NCBI GenBank assembly: GCA_002319885.1
Contig: DCFT01000028.1
Coordinates: forward strand, 9,779-69,757
Reading direction: 5' to 3'
DNA length: 59,979 nt
DNA from: Bacteroidales bacterium UBA1797
Lineage (GTDB): Bacteria > Bacteroidota > Bacteroidia > Bacteroidales > VadinHA17
Shown here: piece after piece, positions 33,284 through 40,988 of the stretch
How positions within the stretch are numbered: the stretch's first letter is position 1
How the letters are laid out: every line of letters begins with the position of its first letter
Made by a program: the position numbers and the translations under genes
Notes under the pieces: generated by a model
Seen by the model: the letters and a program-made list of their open reading frames with translations, nothing else
What the model was told of the DNA's origin: nothing
The model's database searches: none

Positions 33284-36010
33284 TTATTTCCCAAATTTTA
33301 TTGAAGCCTGGGCAGCAGCAAGTCTTGCAATAGGAACTCTGAATGGGGAGCAGCTTACATAAGTAAGACCTGCCTTGAAACAGAATTCAACAGATGCAGG
33401 ATCACCACCCTGTTCGCCACAAATACCTACCTTTAGTTCTGGTCTGGTTGCACGTCCTTTTTCAACAGCCATTTTGATTAGCTGTCCGACGCCATCCTGG
33501 TCTATTGTCTGGAACGGGTCTGAAGCAAGAATCTTCTTGTCGAGATAATCATGAAGGAAAGCGCCGGTATCATCACGGCTGAAACCAAAGGTCATCTGTG
33601 TCAGGTCGTTGGTACCGAATGAAAAGAACTCAGCCGTTTTAGCCATACGATCGGCGAGAAGACATGCGCGGGGAATTTCAATCATTGTTCCGTATTTGCA
33701 TGAAATCTCTTTTACACCGAATTTTTTGCAGAGTTCATCTCTTACCTTGTCAAAAACTTTTTTTGTATAATCAAGTTCTCCAACTTCGCAAGTAACAGGA
33801 ACCATCAGTTCAGGGTAAGGTTTCTTTCCTTCTTTAAGGAGTTCAACAGATGACTCAAGCATAGCGCGGATCTGCATCTCTGTAACTTCCGGATAAGTAA
33901 CACCCAGACGTACTCCACGGTGTCCCATCATCGGGTTTGATTCATGCAGAGCTTCACCTCTTTTAGCGACATCCTCTTTTTTAATGCCGAGAGCTTTTGC
34001 CAGTTCTTCCTGTTTTTCTGCACCCTGTGGTACAAACTCATGGAGTGGTGGATCAAGCAGCCTGAATGTAACAGGCAGTCCGTCCATTGCAGCCATGGTG
34101 GCTTTCATATCTTTTTTGACAAACGAGAAGAGCTCATTGAGTGCTTTTCTGCGTTCCGTTTCATTTGCACTAAGAATCATCTTGCGGAGGAGGAAAAGAG
34201 GTTGTTCTGAACCTTTCCCATAGAACATATGCTCTGTACGGAAAAGTCCGATACCTTCTGCACCATAATTACGTGCGATTACTGCATCTTCAGGAGTTTC
34301 AGCATTTGTACGAACACCCATTTTACGATACTTGTCAACAATTACCATAAATTCTTTGAAACGTGGGTTCTCAGTAGCATCCATCAATGTAATGGCACCT
34401 GTGTATACATTTCCTTTTGTACCGTTAAGAGTTAATACATCACCCTCTTTTATTACTATATCTGAACCTGTTATTTTAGCAATTTTTTTTGCTGAGTCAA
34501 CATGAAGTGCACCTGCACCAACGATACAGCATTTACCCCATCCGCGGGCAACAAGTGCAGCATGAGATGTCATACCACCGCGAGCGGTAAGGATACCTTC
34601 TGCAGCTCTCATACCTTCTACGTCTTCAGGATTGGTTTCTTCACGTACAAGAATAACTTTTTCACCTTTACGGAACCAGGCAACAGCATCTTCAGCATTG
34701 AAAACAACTTTTCCTACTGCTGCTCCGGGACCTGCAGGTAATCCTCTTACCACGGCCTTTACTTTCTTTTCAACCATCGGATCGCATATAGGATGAAGAA
34801 GTTCATCGAGCTGTACCGGGTCAACACGCATAACAACTGTTTTTTCATCAATCAGTTTCTCGTGGAGCATATCCATTGCCATGTTAAGAGCAGCAGTTCC
34901 CGTTCTCTTGCCTGTACGGCACTGCAACATATAAAGAGTGCCTTCCTGTATTGTAAATTCAATATCAAGCATATCGTGGAATGAATTCTCAAGGATATTG
35001 CGGATATCCCAGAGTTCCTTATATGTATTTGGCATGGCCTCCTGCATACTGTGCAGATGCTGGTTCTGATCATTTTTTGTGTCATCATTTAAGGGGCTCG
35101 GCGTGCGGATACCTGCAACGACATCTTCTCCCTGTGCATTTACAAGCCACTCACCGTAAAACAGGTTTTCACCGGTTGCCGGGTTACGGGTAAATGCGAC
35201 ACCAGTTGCTGATGAATCACCCATATTTCCAAATACCATCGACTGAACACTTACAGCTGTTCCCCAATCGTCGGGTATACCTTCTATACGACGATAAGAA
35301 ACAGCTTTCTTGCCGTTCCAGCTTTTGAAAACAGCTTTAATACTGCCTTCGAGTTGTTCTTTTGCATCATCAGGGAAAGGTTTTCCAAGAACACTCTTTA
35401 CTATTTTTTTAAATTCTTCAGAAAGAAGTTTCAGTTCATCAGCCGATATTTCAGTATCTGATTTGTAACCTTTCTGTTTTTTAAACTCATCAAGCTTTTC
35501 ATCGAGTTGTTTACGTATTCCTTTTCCTTCTCCGGGATCAATTCCTTCAGCTTTTTCCATAACGACATCGGCATACATCATAATAAGACGACGATATGAA
35601 TCCCATACGAACCGCGGATTGTTGGTTTTCTTAAGGAACCCAGGAATAGTTGCGGAACACAGGCCTATATTAAGGACTGTATCCATCATTCCCGGCATTG
35701 AACTACGCGCACCTGAACGACACGATACCAACAATGCGTTTTCTGCATCGCCGTATTTCATATTCATCGTTTCTTCGGTTTTCTTCATAGCAGCCCAAAC
35801 TTCAGGCATAAGCTCCGGTGCAAGAGTACAATTGTTTTTATAATATTCATTACAGGCTTCAGTCGTAATCGTGAAACCTGCAGGAACCGGTAATCCTAAC
35901 AGACACATTTCCGCAAGGTTGGCACCTTTACCTCCCAGGAGGTTTTTCATGTCGGTTCTACCCTCAGCAGTCTTTTTTCCGAAGGAGTAAACTCTTTTTA
36001 CTTGTGACAT
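33284..36010 (-). CDS. ppdK: Pyruvate phosphate dikinase
   Basis: This 908-residue cytoplasmic enzyme interconverts pyruvate, ATP and phosphate with PEP, AMP and PPi. I start it at the ATG at 36010 (MSQVKRVYSFGKKTAEG). The longer frame to 36133 runs through the tandem repeat and is not coding. Order: N-terminal ATP-grasp (LLGGKGANLAEMCLLGLPVPAGFTITTEAC, SGARSSMPGMMDTVLNIG), the swivelling phosphohistidine domain (AAEGILTARGGMTSHAALVARGWGKCCIVG; catalytic His in MTSHA), then the C-terminal PEP-binding barrel (GAEGIGLFRTEHMF, GHRGVRLG, EFFSFGTNDLTQMTFGFSRDD, GICGEQGGDP). The length fits. With pyk about 3.3 kb away and pckA next door it gives reversible PEP/pyruvate chemistry that can use PPi. 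Confidence 0.97.
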   Translation of the reverse strand: MSQVKRVYSFGKKTAEGRTDMKNLLGGKGANLAEMCLLGLPVPAGFTITTEACNEYYKNNCTLAPELMPEVWAAMKKTEETMNMKYGDAENALLVSCRSGARSSMPGMMDTVLNIGLCSATIPGFLKKTNNPRFVWDSYRRLIMMYADVVMEKAEGIDPGEGKGIRKQLDEKLDEFKKQKGYKSDTEISADELKLLSEEFKKIVKSVLGKPFPDDAKEQLEGSIKAVFKSWNGKKAVSYRRIEGIPDDWGTAVSVQSMVFGNMGDSSATGVAFTRNPATGENLFYGEWLVNAQGEDVVAGIRTPSPLNDDTKNDQNQHLHSMQEAMPNTYKELWDIRNILENSFHDMLDIEFTIQEGTLYMLQCRTGKRTGTAALNMAMDMLHEKLIDEKTVVMRVDPVQLDELLHPICDPMVEKKVKAVVRGLPAGPGAAVGKVVFNAEDAVAWFRKGEKVILVREETNPEDVEGMRAAEGILTARGGMTSHAALVARGWGKCCIVGAGALHVDSAKKIAKITGSDIVIKEGDVLTLNGTKGNVYTGAITLMDATENPRFKEFMVIVDKYRKMGVRTNAETPEDAVIARNYGAEGIGLFRTEHMFYGKGSEQPLFLLRKMILSANETERRKALNELFSFVKKDMKATMAAMDGLPVTFRLLDPPLHEFVPQGAEKQEELAKALGIKKEDVAKRGEALHESNPMMGHRGVRLGVTYPEVTEMQIRAMLESSVELLKEGKKPYPELMVPVTCEVGELDYTKKVFDKVRDELCKKFGVKEISCKYGTMIEIPRACLLADRMAKTAEFFSFGTNDLTQMTFGFSRDDTGAFLHDYLDKKILASDPFQTIDQDGVGQLIKMAVEKGRATRPELKVGICGEQGGDPASVEFCFKAGLTYVSCSPFRVPIARLAAAQASIKFGK

Positions 36011-36071
36011 AGTTTTATTAATTTGATAAATATAAATTATTGATTTTGCAAAATAAGCCGCAAAGTTAACA

Positions 36072-36268
36072 TTAAAAATTGAATTTCTAAAAGGATTTTC
36101 TCTGTGGTCCTTTCTGTCTCCTATGTGGCTCACTGTGTAATTGAAAAATCAAGAACTGACGCAGAGTTAATCTTAAAAATTGAATTTATAAAGGATTTTC
36201 TCTGTGGTCCTCTGTGTCTCCTCTGTGGCTCTCTGTGTAACTGCAAAAATCAAGAACTGACGCTGAGG
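36072..36268. repeat. Tandem duplication of a ~100-bp intergenic repeat unit
   Basis: Two imperfect copies follow each other directly. Unit 1 is 36072-36172 and unit 2 is 36173-36268. Each starts TTAAAAATTGAATTT, continues GGATTTTCTCTGTGGTCC, then a series of CTCTGTG-like words, and ends ATCAAGAACTGACGC. The two differ by scattered substitutions and a few single-base gaps. They separate ppdK from the metal permease. The unit shares its CTCTGTG core with repeats near 25380 and 53053. Confidence 0.85.
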
Positions 36269-36291
36269 TATACAGCCTGAGGAAGCTGTTT

Positions 36292-37569
36292 TTACTCCTT
36301 TATAATAGTGTAGCCAATGCTTTCAATTCCCGATTTTATTTTTTCAAGATCGAATGATGTGCCTTTTATTAAAACTGTTCCCGATGACAGGTCAACAGTT
36401 GCTTCTTCAACACCTTCAGAAGATTTAACACTGTTTTCAACATTTGCCTTGCAATGATTGCAAGTCATCCCACCTACCTGAAGAGTATGGATGCTTTCTG
36501 ATGAGAAACCGGGTTGAGCGGCGGTCTGTGATTTAATTTTCATTGTTGAAATAAATTTTTGTATATAACCATTTAATATTAAAAGTGACAAAGTTATGGC
36601 AGAGCCGATTTTGAGCCATTCAGGCAGCATACCCGTATGATCGTGGCCCATGTGATTAAAATGTTCTGAAATGTTGAACCATTGATGGGGAAGCAGGTAA
36701 TCAATAAAAAGTCCTGCAAACAAAGCTCCTGTTATAATTGCTCCGAGATATCCTATTAATGATTTTTTACCGAGAACTTTACCTATCATAGTTATTGTAG
36801 CTGCGTTAGTTGCAGGACCGGCCATGAGCAGCACAAGTGCAGCACCCGGAGAAAGACCCTTAAGCATTAATACTGCAGCTACCGGAACTGAAGCCGTCGC
36901 ACAGATATATACCGGTATTGAAATAATCAGAATTAAAAGCATTCCGATAAAGTCATTCGGGATTTTATCAGCAAAAAAATCGTTAGGTACAAAAACGGAA
37001 ATAAGTGCAGCAATCAGTAATCCAATAACAAGCCAGTTGGAAATATCCTGAAGAAATTCAATAAATGAGTATCTGAACATCTCTTTTATCCTCGCAAAGA
37101 AACCATGTGGCAGATCAGCTTCATTATCATTGTTCTGAATGTCTTTATCAGCAGTTTCAGGATCGACCTTTTTCGTAACTACCCCTCCGAAAAGTCCGGT
37201 AATAAATGCAACAATAGGCCTGATAATTGCGAACGGCAGTCCCAACATCGAATAAGTTACAAATATAGAATCAACTCCGGTTTGTGGTGTTGATATAAGA
37301 AATGAAACAGTTGATGCTTTTGATGCTCCGTGTTTATAAAAAGAGATACCTGTTGGTATTACGCCGCATGAGCATAACGGTAGAGGCACACCAAGCAATG
37401 CAGCATTAAAAATTGACCGGAAATTATTTTGCCCCATATATTTTCTAACCTTTTTCTTGGGAAATAATAGATGAAGCAGACCGGCAAAAAAGAAACCTAT
37501 CATAAGGTAGGGAGCCATTTCACTTAGTATCACAAACAGCTCTTTCCCAAATCCCTTTATATAATCCAT
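36292..37569 (-). CDS. Permease with C-terminal heavy-metal-associated domain (SO_0444-type Cu/Zn efflux)
   Basis: This 425-residue inner-membrane protein resembles the ArsP/DUF318 permease family. It has 8-10 hydrophobic segments, with LLGVPLPLCSCGVIPTGISFYKHGASKASTVSFLISTPQTG in the first half (the PLCSCGV motif, with two Cys likely to bind a metal) and GPATNAATITMIGKVLG in the second. The C-terminus (about 360-425) is a heavy-metal-associated domain with GGMTCNHCKANVENSV (CxxC metal site). Such fusions act in export of copper or zinc. The family name SO_0444 is from memory. It is a single-gene unit between ppdK and xer. Its regulation is not visible. Confidence 0.88.
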   Translation of the reverse strand: MDYIKGFGKELFVILSEMAPYLMIGFFFAGLLHLLFPKKKVRKYMGQNNFRSIFNAALLGVPLPLCSCGVIPTGISFYKHGASKASTVSFLISTPQTGVDSIFVTYSMLGLPFAIIRPIVAFITGLFGGVVTKKVDPETADKDIQNNDNEADLPHGFFARIKEMFRYSFIEFLQDISNWLVIGLLIAALISVFVPNDFFADKIPNDFIGMLLILIISIPVYICATASVPVAAVLMLKGLSPGAALVLLMAGPATNAATITMIGKVLGKKSLIGYLGAIITGALFAGLFIDYLLPHQWFNISEHFNHMGHDHTGMLPEWLKIGSAITLSLLILNGYIQKFISTMKIKSQTAAQPGFSSESIHTLQVGGMTCNHCKANVENSVKSSEGVEEATVDLSSGTVLIKGTSFDLEKIKSGIESIGYTIIKE

Positions 37570-37648
37570 GCTATATTAAATTAGATCAAATAAAAACTAT
37601 GCAAATATAAGTAGTTTTCAATAAATAATTTCAAAATAAAAATATGTA

Positions 37649-38548
37649 TTATGCCCTGGGATGGAACATTATCAGAGTATCCCTTAAAAAACTCCTGTCA
37701 ATATGAGTATAGATCTCCGTTGTCAGTATCGATTCATGTCCAAGCATCTCCTGAACAGCACGCAGATCAGCTCCGGCTTCTATCATATGAGTAGCAAAAG
37801 AGTGTCGGAAAGTATGGGGACTGATATTCTTTCTTATCCCGGCTTTTGCAGCCAGATCCTTAATTATGGTAAATATCATTGCCCTTGTAAGGTGGCTGCC
37901 CCGGCGGTTCAGAAAAAGAACATTCTGATCCCTGATCACAGGAAGTCTGTTTCTGTCTTGTTTATAAATACCAATCTCTTTAAGCGCCTTACCACTTATT
38001 GGTACCAGTCTCTGTTTGTTACCTTTTCCTGTTACAATAACAAATTCTTCGGCAATATGAATGTCTGTCAGACGAAGGTTGACCAGTTCAGATACCCTTA
38101 ACCCGCATCCGTACAGTGTTTCAATAATTGCTTTATTCCTGTGGCCTTCCGGTTTACTCAGGTCAATAGCGTCTACTATCATGTCAATCTCTTTTATCGA
38201 CAATACTTCGGGAAGCTTGAGCCCGATTTTAGGCGATTCTATGAGAGATGCAGGGTTTTCTTCTATTTCCCCTTCTATCAGAAGAAATCTGAAGAAGGCT
38301 CTGATGCCTGAAAGCACCCTGGATTGGGTACGGGTATTAGTATTGTTCTCACCATACCAGGCCAGGAAATCTTTGAGGTCAGCATACAATACACCAGAAG
38401 GTGAAATGTCTTTCCCGTTGTCAATAAAATATTTTTCCAGCTTGAGTATATCACTGGTATATGCTTCAATACTATTATCCGACAGTGATTTCTCAAGCCT
38501 TAGGTAGGTCTCAAAATTTCTAAAAGATTGTTTCCAGGTGAGACTCAT
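37649..38548 (-). CDS. Tyrosine recombinase XerC/XerD family
   Basis: This 299-residue site-specific recombinase has an N-terminal SAM-like core-binding domain (about 8-90, NFETYLRLEKSLSDNSIEAYTSDILKLEKYF) and a catalytic domain with all residues: Arg in LYGCGLRVSELVNLRL, Lys in VTGKGNKQRLVPI, HTFRHSFATHM, LGHESILTTEIYTHID with the nucleophile Tyr. The length of about 300 and the absence of mobile-element context fit chromosome dimer resolution (XerD rather than an integrase). Which of XerC or XerD is meant cannot be settled here. It is divergent from aroQ with 335 bases between. Confidence 0.93.
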   Translation of the reverse strand: MSLTWKQSFRNFETYLRLEKSLSDNSIEAYTSDILKLEKYFIDNGKDISPSGVLYADLKDFLAWYGENNTNTRTQSRVLSGIRAFFRFLLIEGEIEENPASLIESPKIGLKLPEVLSIKEIDMIVDAIDLSKPEGHRNKAIIETLYGCGLRVSELVNLRLTDIHIAEEFVIVTGKGNKQRLVPISGKALKEIGIYKQDRNRLPVIRDQNVLFLNRRGSHLTRAMIFTIIKDLAAKAGIRKNISPHTFRHSFATHMIEAGADLRAVQEMLGHESILTTEIYTHIDRSFLRDTLIMFHPRA

Positions 38549-38883
38549 ATGAATATTTATGACATGCCTTTTATATGATAAAAGTAATTAAAAGAATTAT
38601 GCTGCCAAGTTGTTATAAAACATATTAAATTTACCTGCGGTTGTTAATTCCGGACATAAGCAAAAATCAGTGAAGAAAGCCGGAAAAAGAAAAATGTCGT
38701 TACACATGAATTTTTTAACTAATTTTACTTTAAATTATAAAAATCTGCACTGATTAAAACTTTGTGACACTTTGTGACATAATTTTTGTCGTTTCGTGTG
38801 GTAAAACCTTGATATCTGACCATTAAGGGTCACAAATGAGAACTCAATGTAACATAAAAAAACTGATAATATTATATTTTCAC
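38549..38883. other. Divergent intergenic region with a TTTGTG repeat
   Basis: This region between xer and aroQ has no gene. At 38757-38807 the sequence reads AAAACTTTGTGACACTTTGTGACATAATTTTTGTCGTTTCGTGTGG in two TTTGTGACA words followed by a TTTCGTGTGG ending, a typical form of the dispersed intergenic repeat seen elsewhere in this window. The promoters of both genes should lie here. Confidence 0.5.
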
Positions 38884-39321
38884 ATGCAAATTGAAATTAT
38901 TAACGGTCCCAATCTGAATCTACTGGGTAAGCGGGAACCTGAAAAGTACGGGCATTCTTCTTTTGATGATTATCTTGTGATTCTTAAATCGCTTTATCCG
39001 GGTGTCATCTTCAATTATTACCAGTCAAACACCGAAGGGGATATAATTAATGAAATTCAGAGAACAGGCTTTTCATACGATGGAATAATACTGAATGCCG
39101 GAGGATACACACACACTTCGGTTTCAATTACTGATGCAATAGCTGCAATAAGTTCTCCGGTTATTGAGGTTCATATTACAAATATATCTGCCAGAGAGGA
39201 ATACCGGCACACCAGTCTCATAGGAAAAAATTGTTTTGGCAGTATATCGGGTTTCGGTCTGGATAGTTACAGACTGGCTGTTGAAGCGCTTATTGAAATA
39301 TCAAATTCAAAGAAAAGATAA
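38884..39321 (+). CDS. aroQ: 3-dehydroquinate dehydratase type II
   Basis: This is a 145-residue cytoplasmic enzyme of the shikimate pathway, converting 3-dehydroquinate to 3-dehydroshikimate as a dodecamer. The start ATG at 38884 (MQIEIINGPNLNLLGKREPEKYG) is chosen because it gives the canonical N-terminus; an upstream ATG at 38836 would add 16 non-family residues. Motifs: NGPNLNLLGKREP with the catalytic Tyr in KYG, the substrate loop QSNTEGDIINEIQ, ILNAGGYTHTSVSITDAI, and VIEVHITNISAREEYRHTS with the catalytic His. It is 3 bases upstream of pyk, while aroB and aroC are about 12 kb further on. Confidence 0.96.
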   Translation: MQIEIINGPNLNLLGKREPEKYGHSSFDDYLVILKSLYPGVIFNYYQSNTEGDIINEIQRTGFSYDGIILNAGGYTHTSVSITDAIAAISSPVIEVHITNISAREEYRHTSLIGKNCFGSISGFGLDSYRLAVEALIEISNSKKR

Positions 39322-39324
39322 TTT

Positions 39325-40755
39325 ATGGATGCTAAAAGGACTAAGATTGTAGCCACCATTTCGGATAAAAACTGTGAGCCTGGTTTTATTAAAGAGCTGT
39401 ATGATGCCGGTATGAATGTTATACGAATAAATTCGGCTCATCTGGATACAGAAGGAGCCCTTCGTATAATCAAAAATACACGGGAGGTATCGGATAAGAT
39501 CGCAATTCTTATTGACACGAAGGGTCCGGAGATTCGCACAACTATCTGTGATACACCCATTCCTCTTAAAAAGGGTTCTACCATTAATATTACAGGTGAT
39601 CCGACAAAAAAAAGTTCTCCTGACGGAATATTTGTTACATACGAGGCTTTTTCATCTGATATTCCTCTTGGATCGCTTATACTGATGGACGACGGGGAGC
39701 TGGAATTTAGGGTTCAGAGCAAACATGGGAATACACTGGAATGCATGTTAGAAAATGACGGGATACTGGGATCAAGAAAAAGTGTAAACATTCCAAGCGT
39801 TAAAATTATGCTTCCGTCACTGACTGATAAGGACAGGTCTTTTATTGAGCTGGCAGCAAAAAATAATGTTGATTTTATTGCTCATTCATTTGTAAGATCT
39901 AAACAGGATGTACTTGATGTTCAGTCTGTTCTTGATTCTTTTGATAGTAAAATCAAGATCATAGCCAAAATCGAAAATCAGGACGGTGTTGACAATATAG
40001 ACGATATTCTGGAGAATGTTTATGGAATCATGGTTGCACGGGGAGATCTTGGTATTGAGATACCTTACGAACAAATTCCCGGTATCCAGAAGATGATCAT
40101 AACAAAATGTATAATAACCAGGAAACCGGTTATTGTAGCTACACAAATGCTCCATTCGATGATAACTAATCCCCGTCCAACAAGGGCAGAAGTAAGTGAT
40201 ATAGCGAGTGCAATATATTCCCAAACAGATGCAATAATGCTCAGCGGTGAAACAGCAAATGGAAAATATCCCGTTGAATCTGTGAAAACAATGACTAAAG
40301 TGGCTCTTGAGGTTGAGAAGAATAAGGAAAAATTTATGAATATTCCATACCTTAATGTAACCGGGGAAATATCGGCGTACCTTGCAAAGGTTGCGGTTAA
40401 AACGGCTTTCAGGATTGGAGCCAGAGGAATTATTGCCGATACTGTGGGAGGAAGGACCATCAGGGATATGGCGTCATACAGGGGTATTAAGCTGATTCTG
40501 GCACAATGTTATTCTGAAAGTACCATGAGAGAACTGGCGCTTTCATATGGTGTTTATGCAAGTCTTCAGGTTAAGAAAAAATCGGTTGATGAGTTTATTC
40601 ACATCGCCCTTAAAGACCTTACCAAAACACATAATCTTCACAGTGATGATATAGTGGTTGTTCTTGCCGGAAACTTTTCGGGAGGCACAGGATTCTCATT
40701 TATTGAGGTCGGATCGGTTCAGTACCTTAAAGACCGTGTGAGTATTAAAGATTAA
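39325..40755 (+). CDS. pyk: Pyruvate kinase
   Basis: This 476-residue glycolytic enzyme makes pyruvate and ATP from PEP and ADP. Motifs: RTKIVATISDKNCEPG, MNVIRINSAHLDTEGALRII, ILIDTKGPEIRTT, FIAHSFVRSKQDVLDVQ, KIIAKIENQDGVDNIDDIL with the catalytic Lys, VARGDLGIEIPYEQIPGIQK and ATQMLHSMITNPRPTRAEVSDIASAIYSQTDAIMLSGETANGKYP. The C-terminal domain ends with TGFSFIEVG. The length is a normal single-copy type. It starts three bases after aroQ and is in the same operon. It competes with PPDK and PckA for PEP. Confidence 0.96.
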   Translation: MDAKRTKIVATISDKNCEPGFIKELYDAGMNVIRINSAHLDTEGALRIIKNTREVSDKIAILIDTKGPEIRTTICDTPIPLKKGSTINITGDPTKKSSPDGIFVTYEAFSSDIPLGSLILMDDGELEFRVQSKHGNTLECMLENDGILGSRKSVNIPSVKIMLPSLTDKDRSFIELAAKNNVDFIAHSFVRSKQDVLDVQSVLDSFDSKIKIIAKIENQDGVDNIDDILENVYGIMVARGDLGIEIPYEQIPGIQKMIITKCIITRKPVIVATQMLHSMITNPRPTRAEVSDIASAIYSQTDAIMLSGETANGKYPVESVKTMTKVALEVEKNKEKFMNIPYLNVTGEISAYLAKVAVKTAFRIGARGIIADTVGGRTIRDMASYRGIKLILAQCYSESTMRELALSYGVYASLQVKKKSVDEFIHIALKDLTKTHNLHSDDIVVVLAGNFSGGTGFSFIEVGSVQYLKDRVSIKD

Positions 40756-40988
40756 TCGAAAATTGGTCTGATTTTTGATGATTATTTATAACCTAAAATT
40801 GAAAAATAATGTTGAGGACATTTTTCGCAAAGTGTTTTTCCCTTCATCCGGTACAAGTTACACTATTCAGATTTAAATATGGCAGAGTCAGAGGTTAAGG
40901 TTTAGATTAAGATTGAGGATTTTGCAGAAGGAGTTACGATAATTTCAGATATGACAGAACAATCAATTAAAATAAAATAGTCAGGGAC

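Noticed and set aside
33944..34223. Open frames on the + strand inside ppdK
   Set aside because: They are antisense to a complete, motif-rich PPDK gene, and their composition is that of a shadow frame.
36011..36133. N-terminal extension of PPDK by 41 residues
   Set aside because: It runs into the CTCTGTG tandem repeat and precedes the canonical start MSQVKRVYSFGKK. The extra residues show no family similarity.
37649..38548. XerC/D-type gene as integrase of a mobile element
   Set aside because: Length, full catalytic set and housekeeping neighbours fit chromosome dimer resolution, and no attachment-site repeats or phage genes are nearby.
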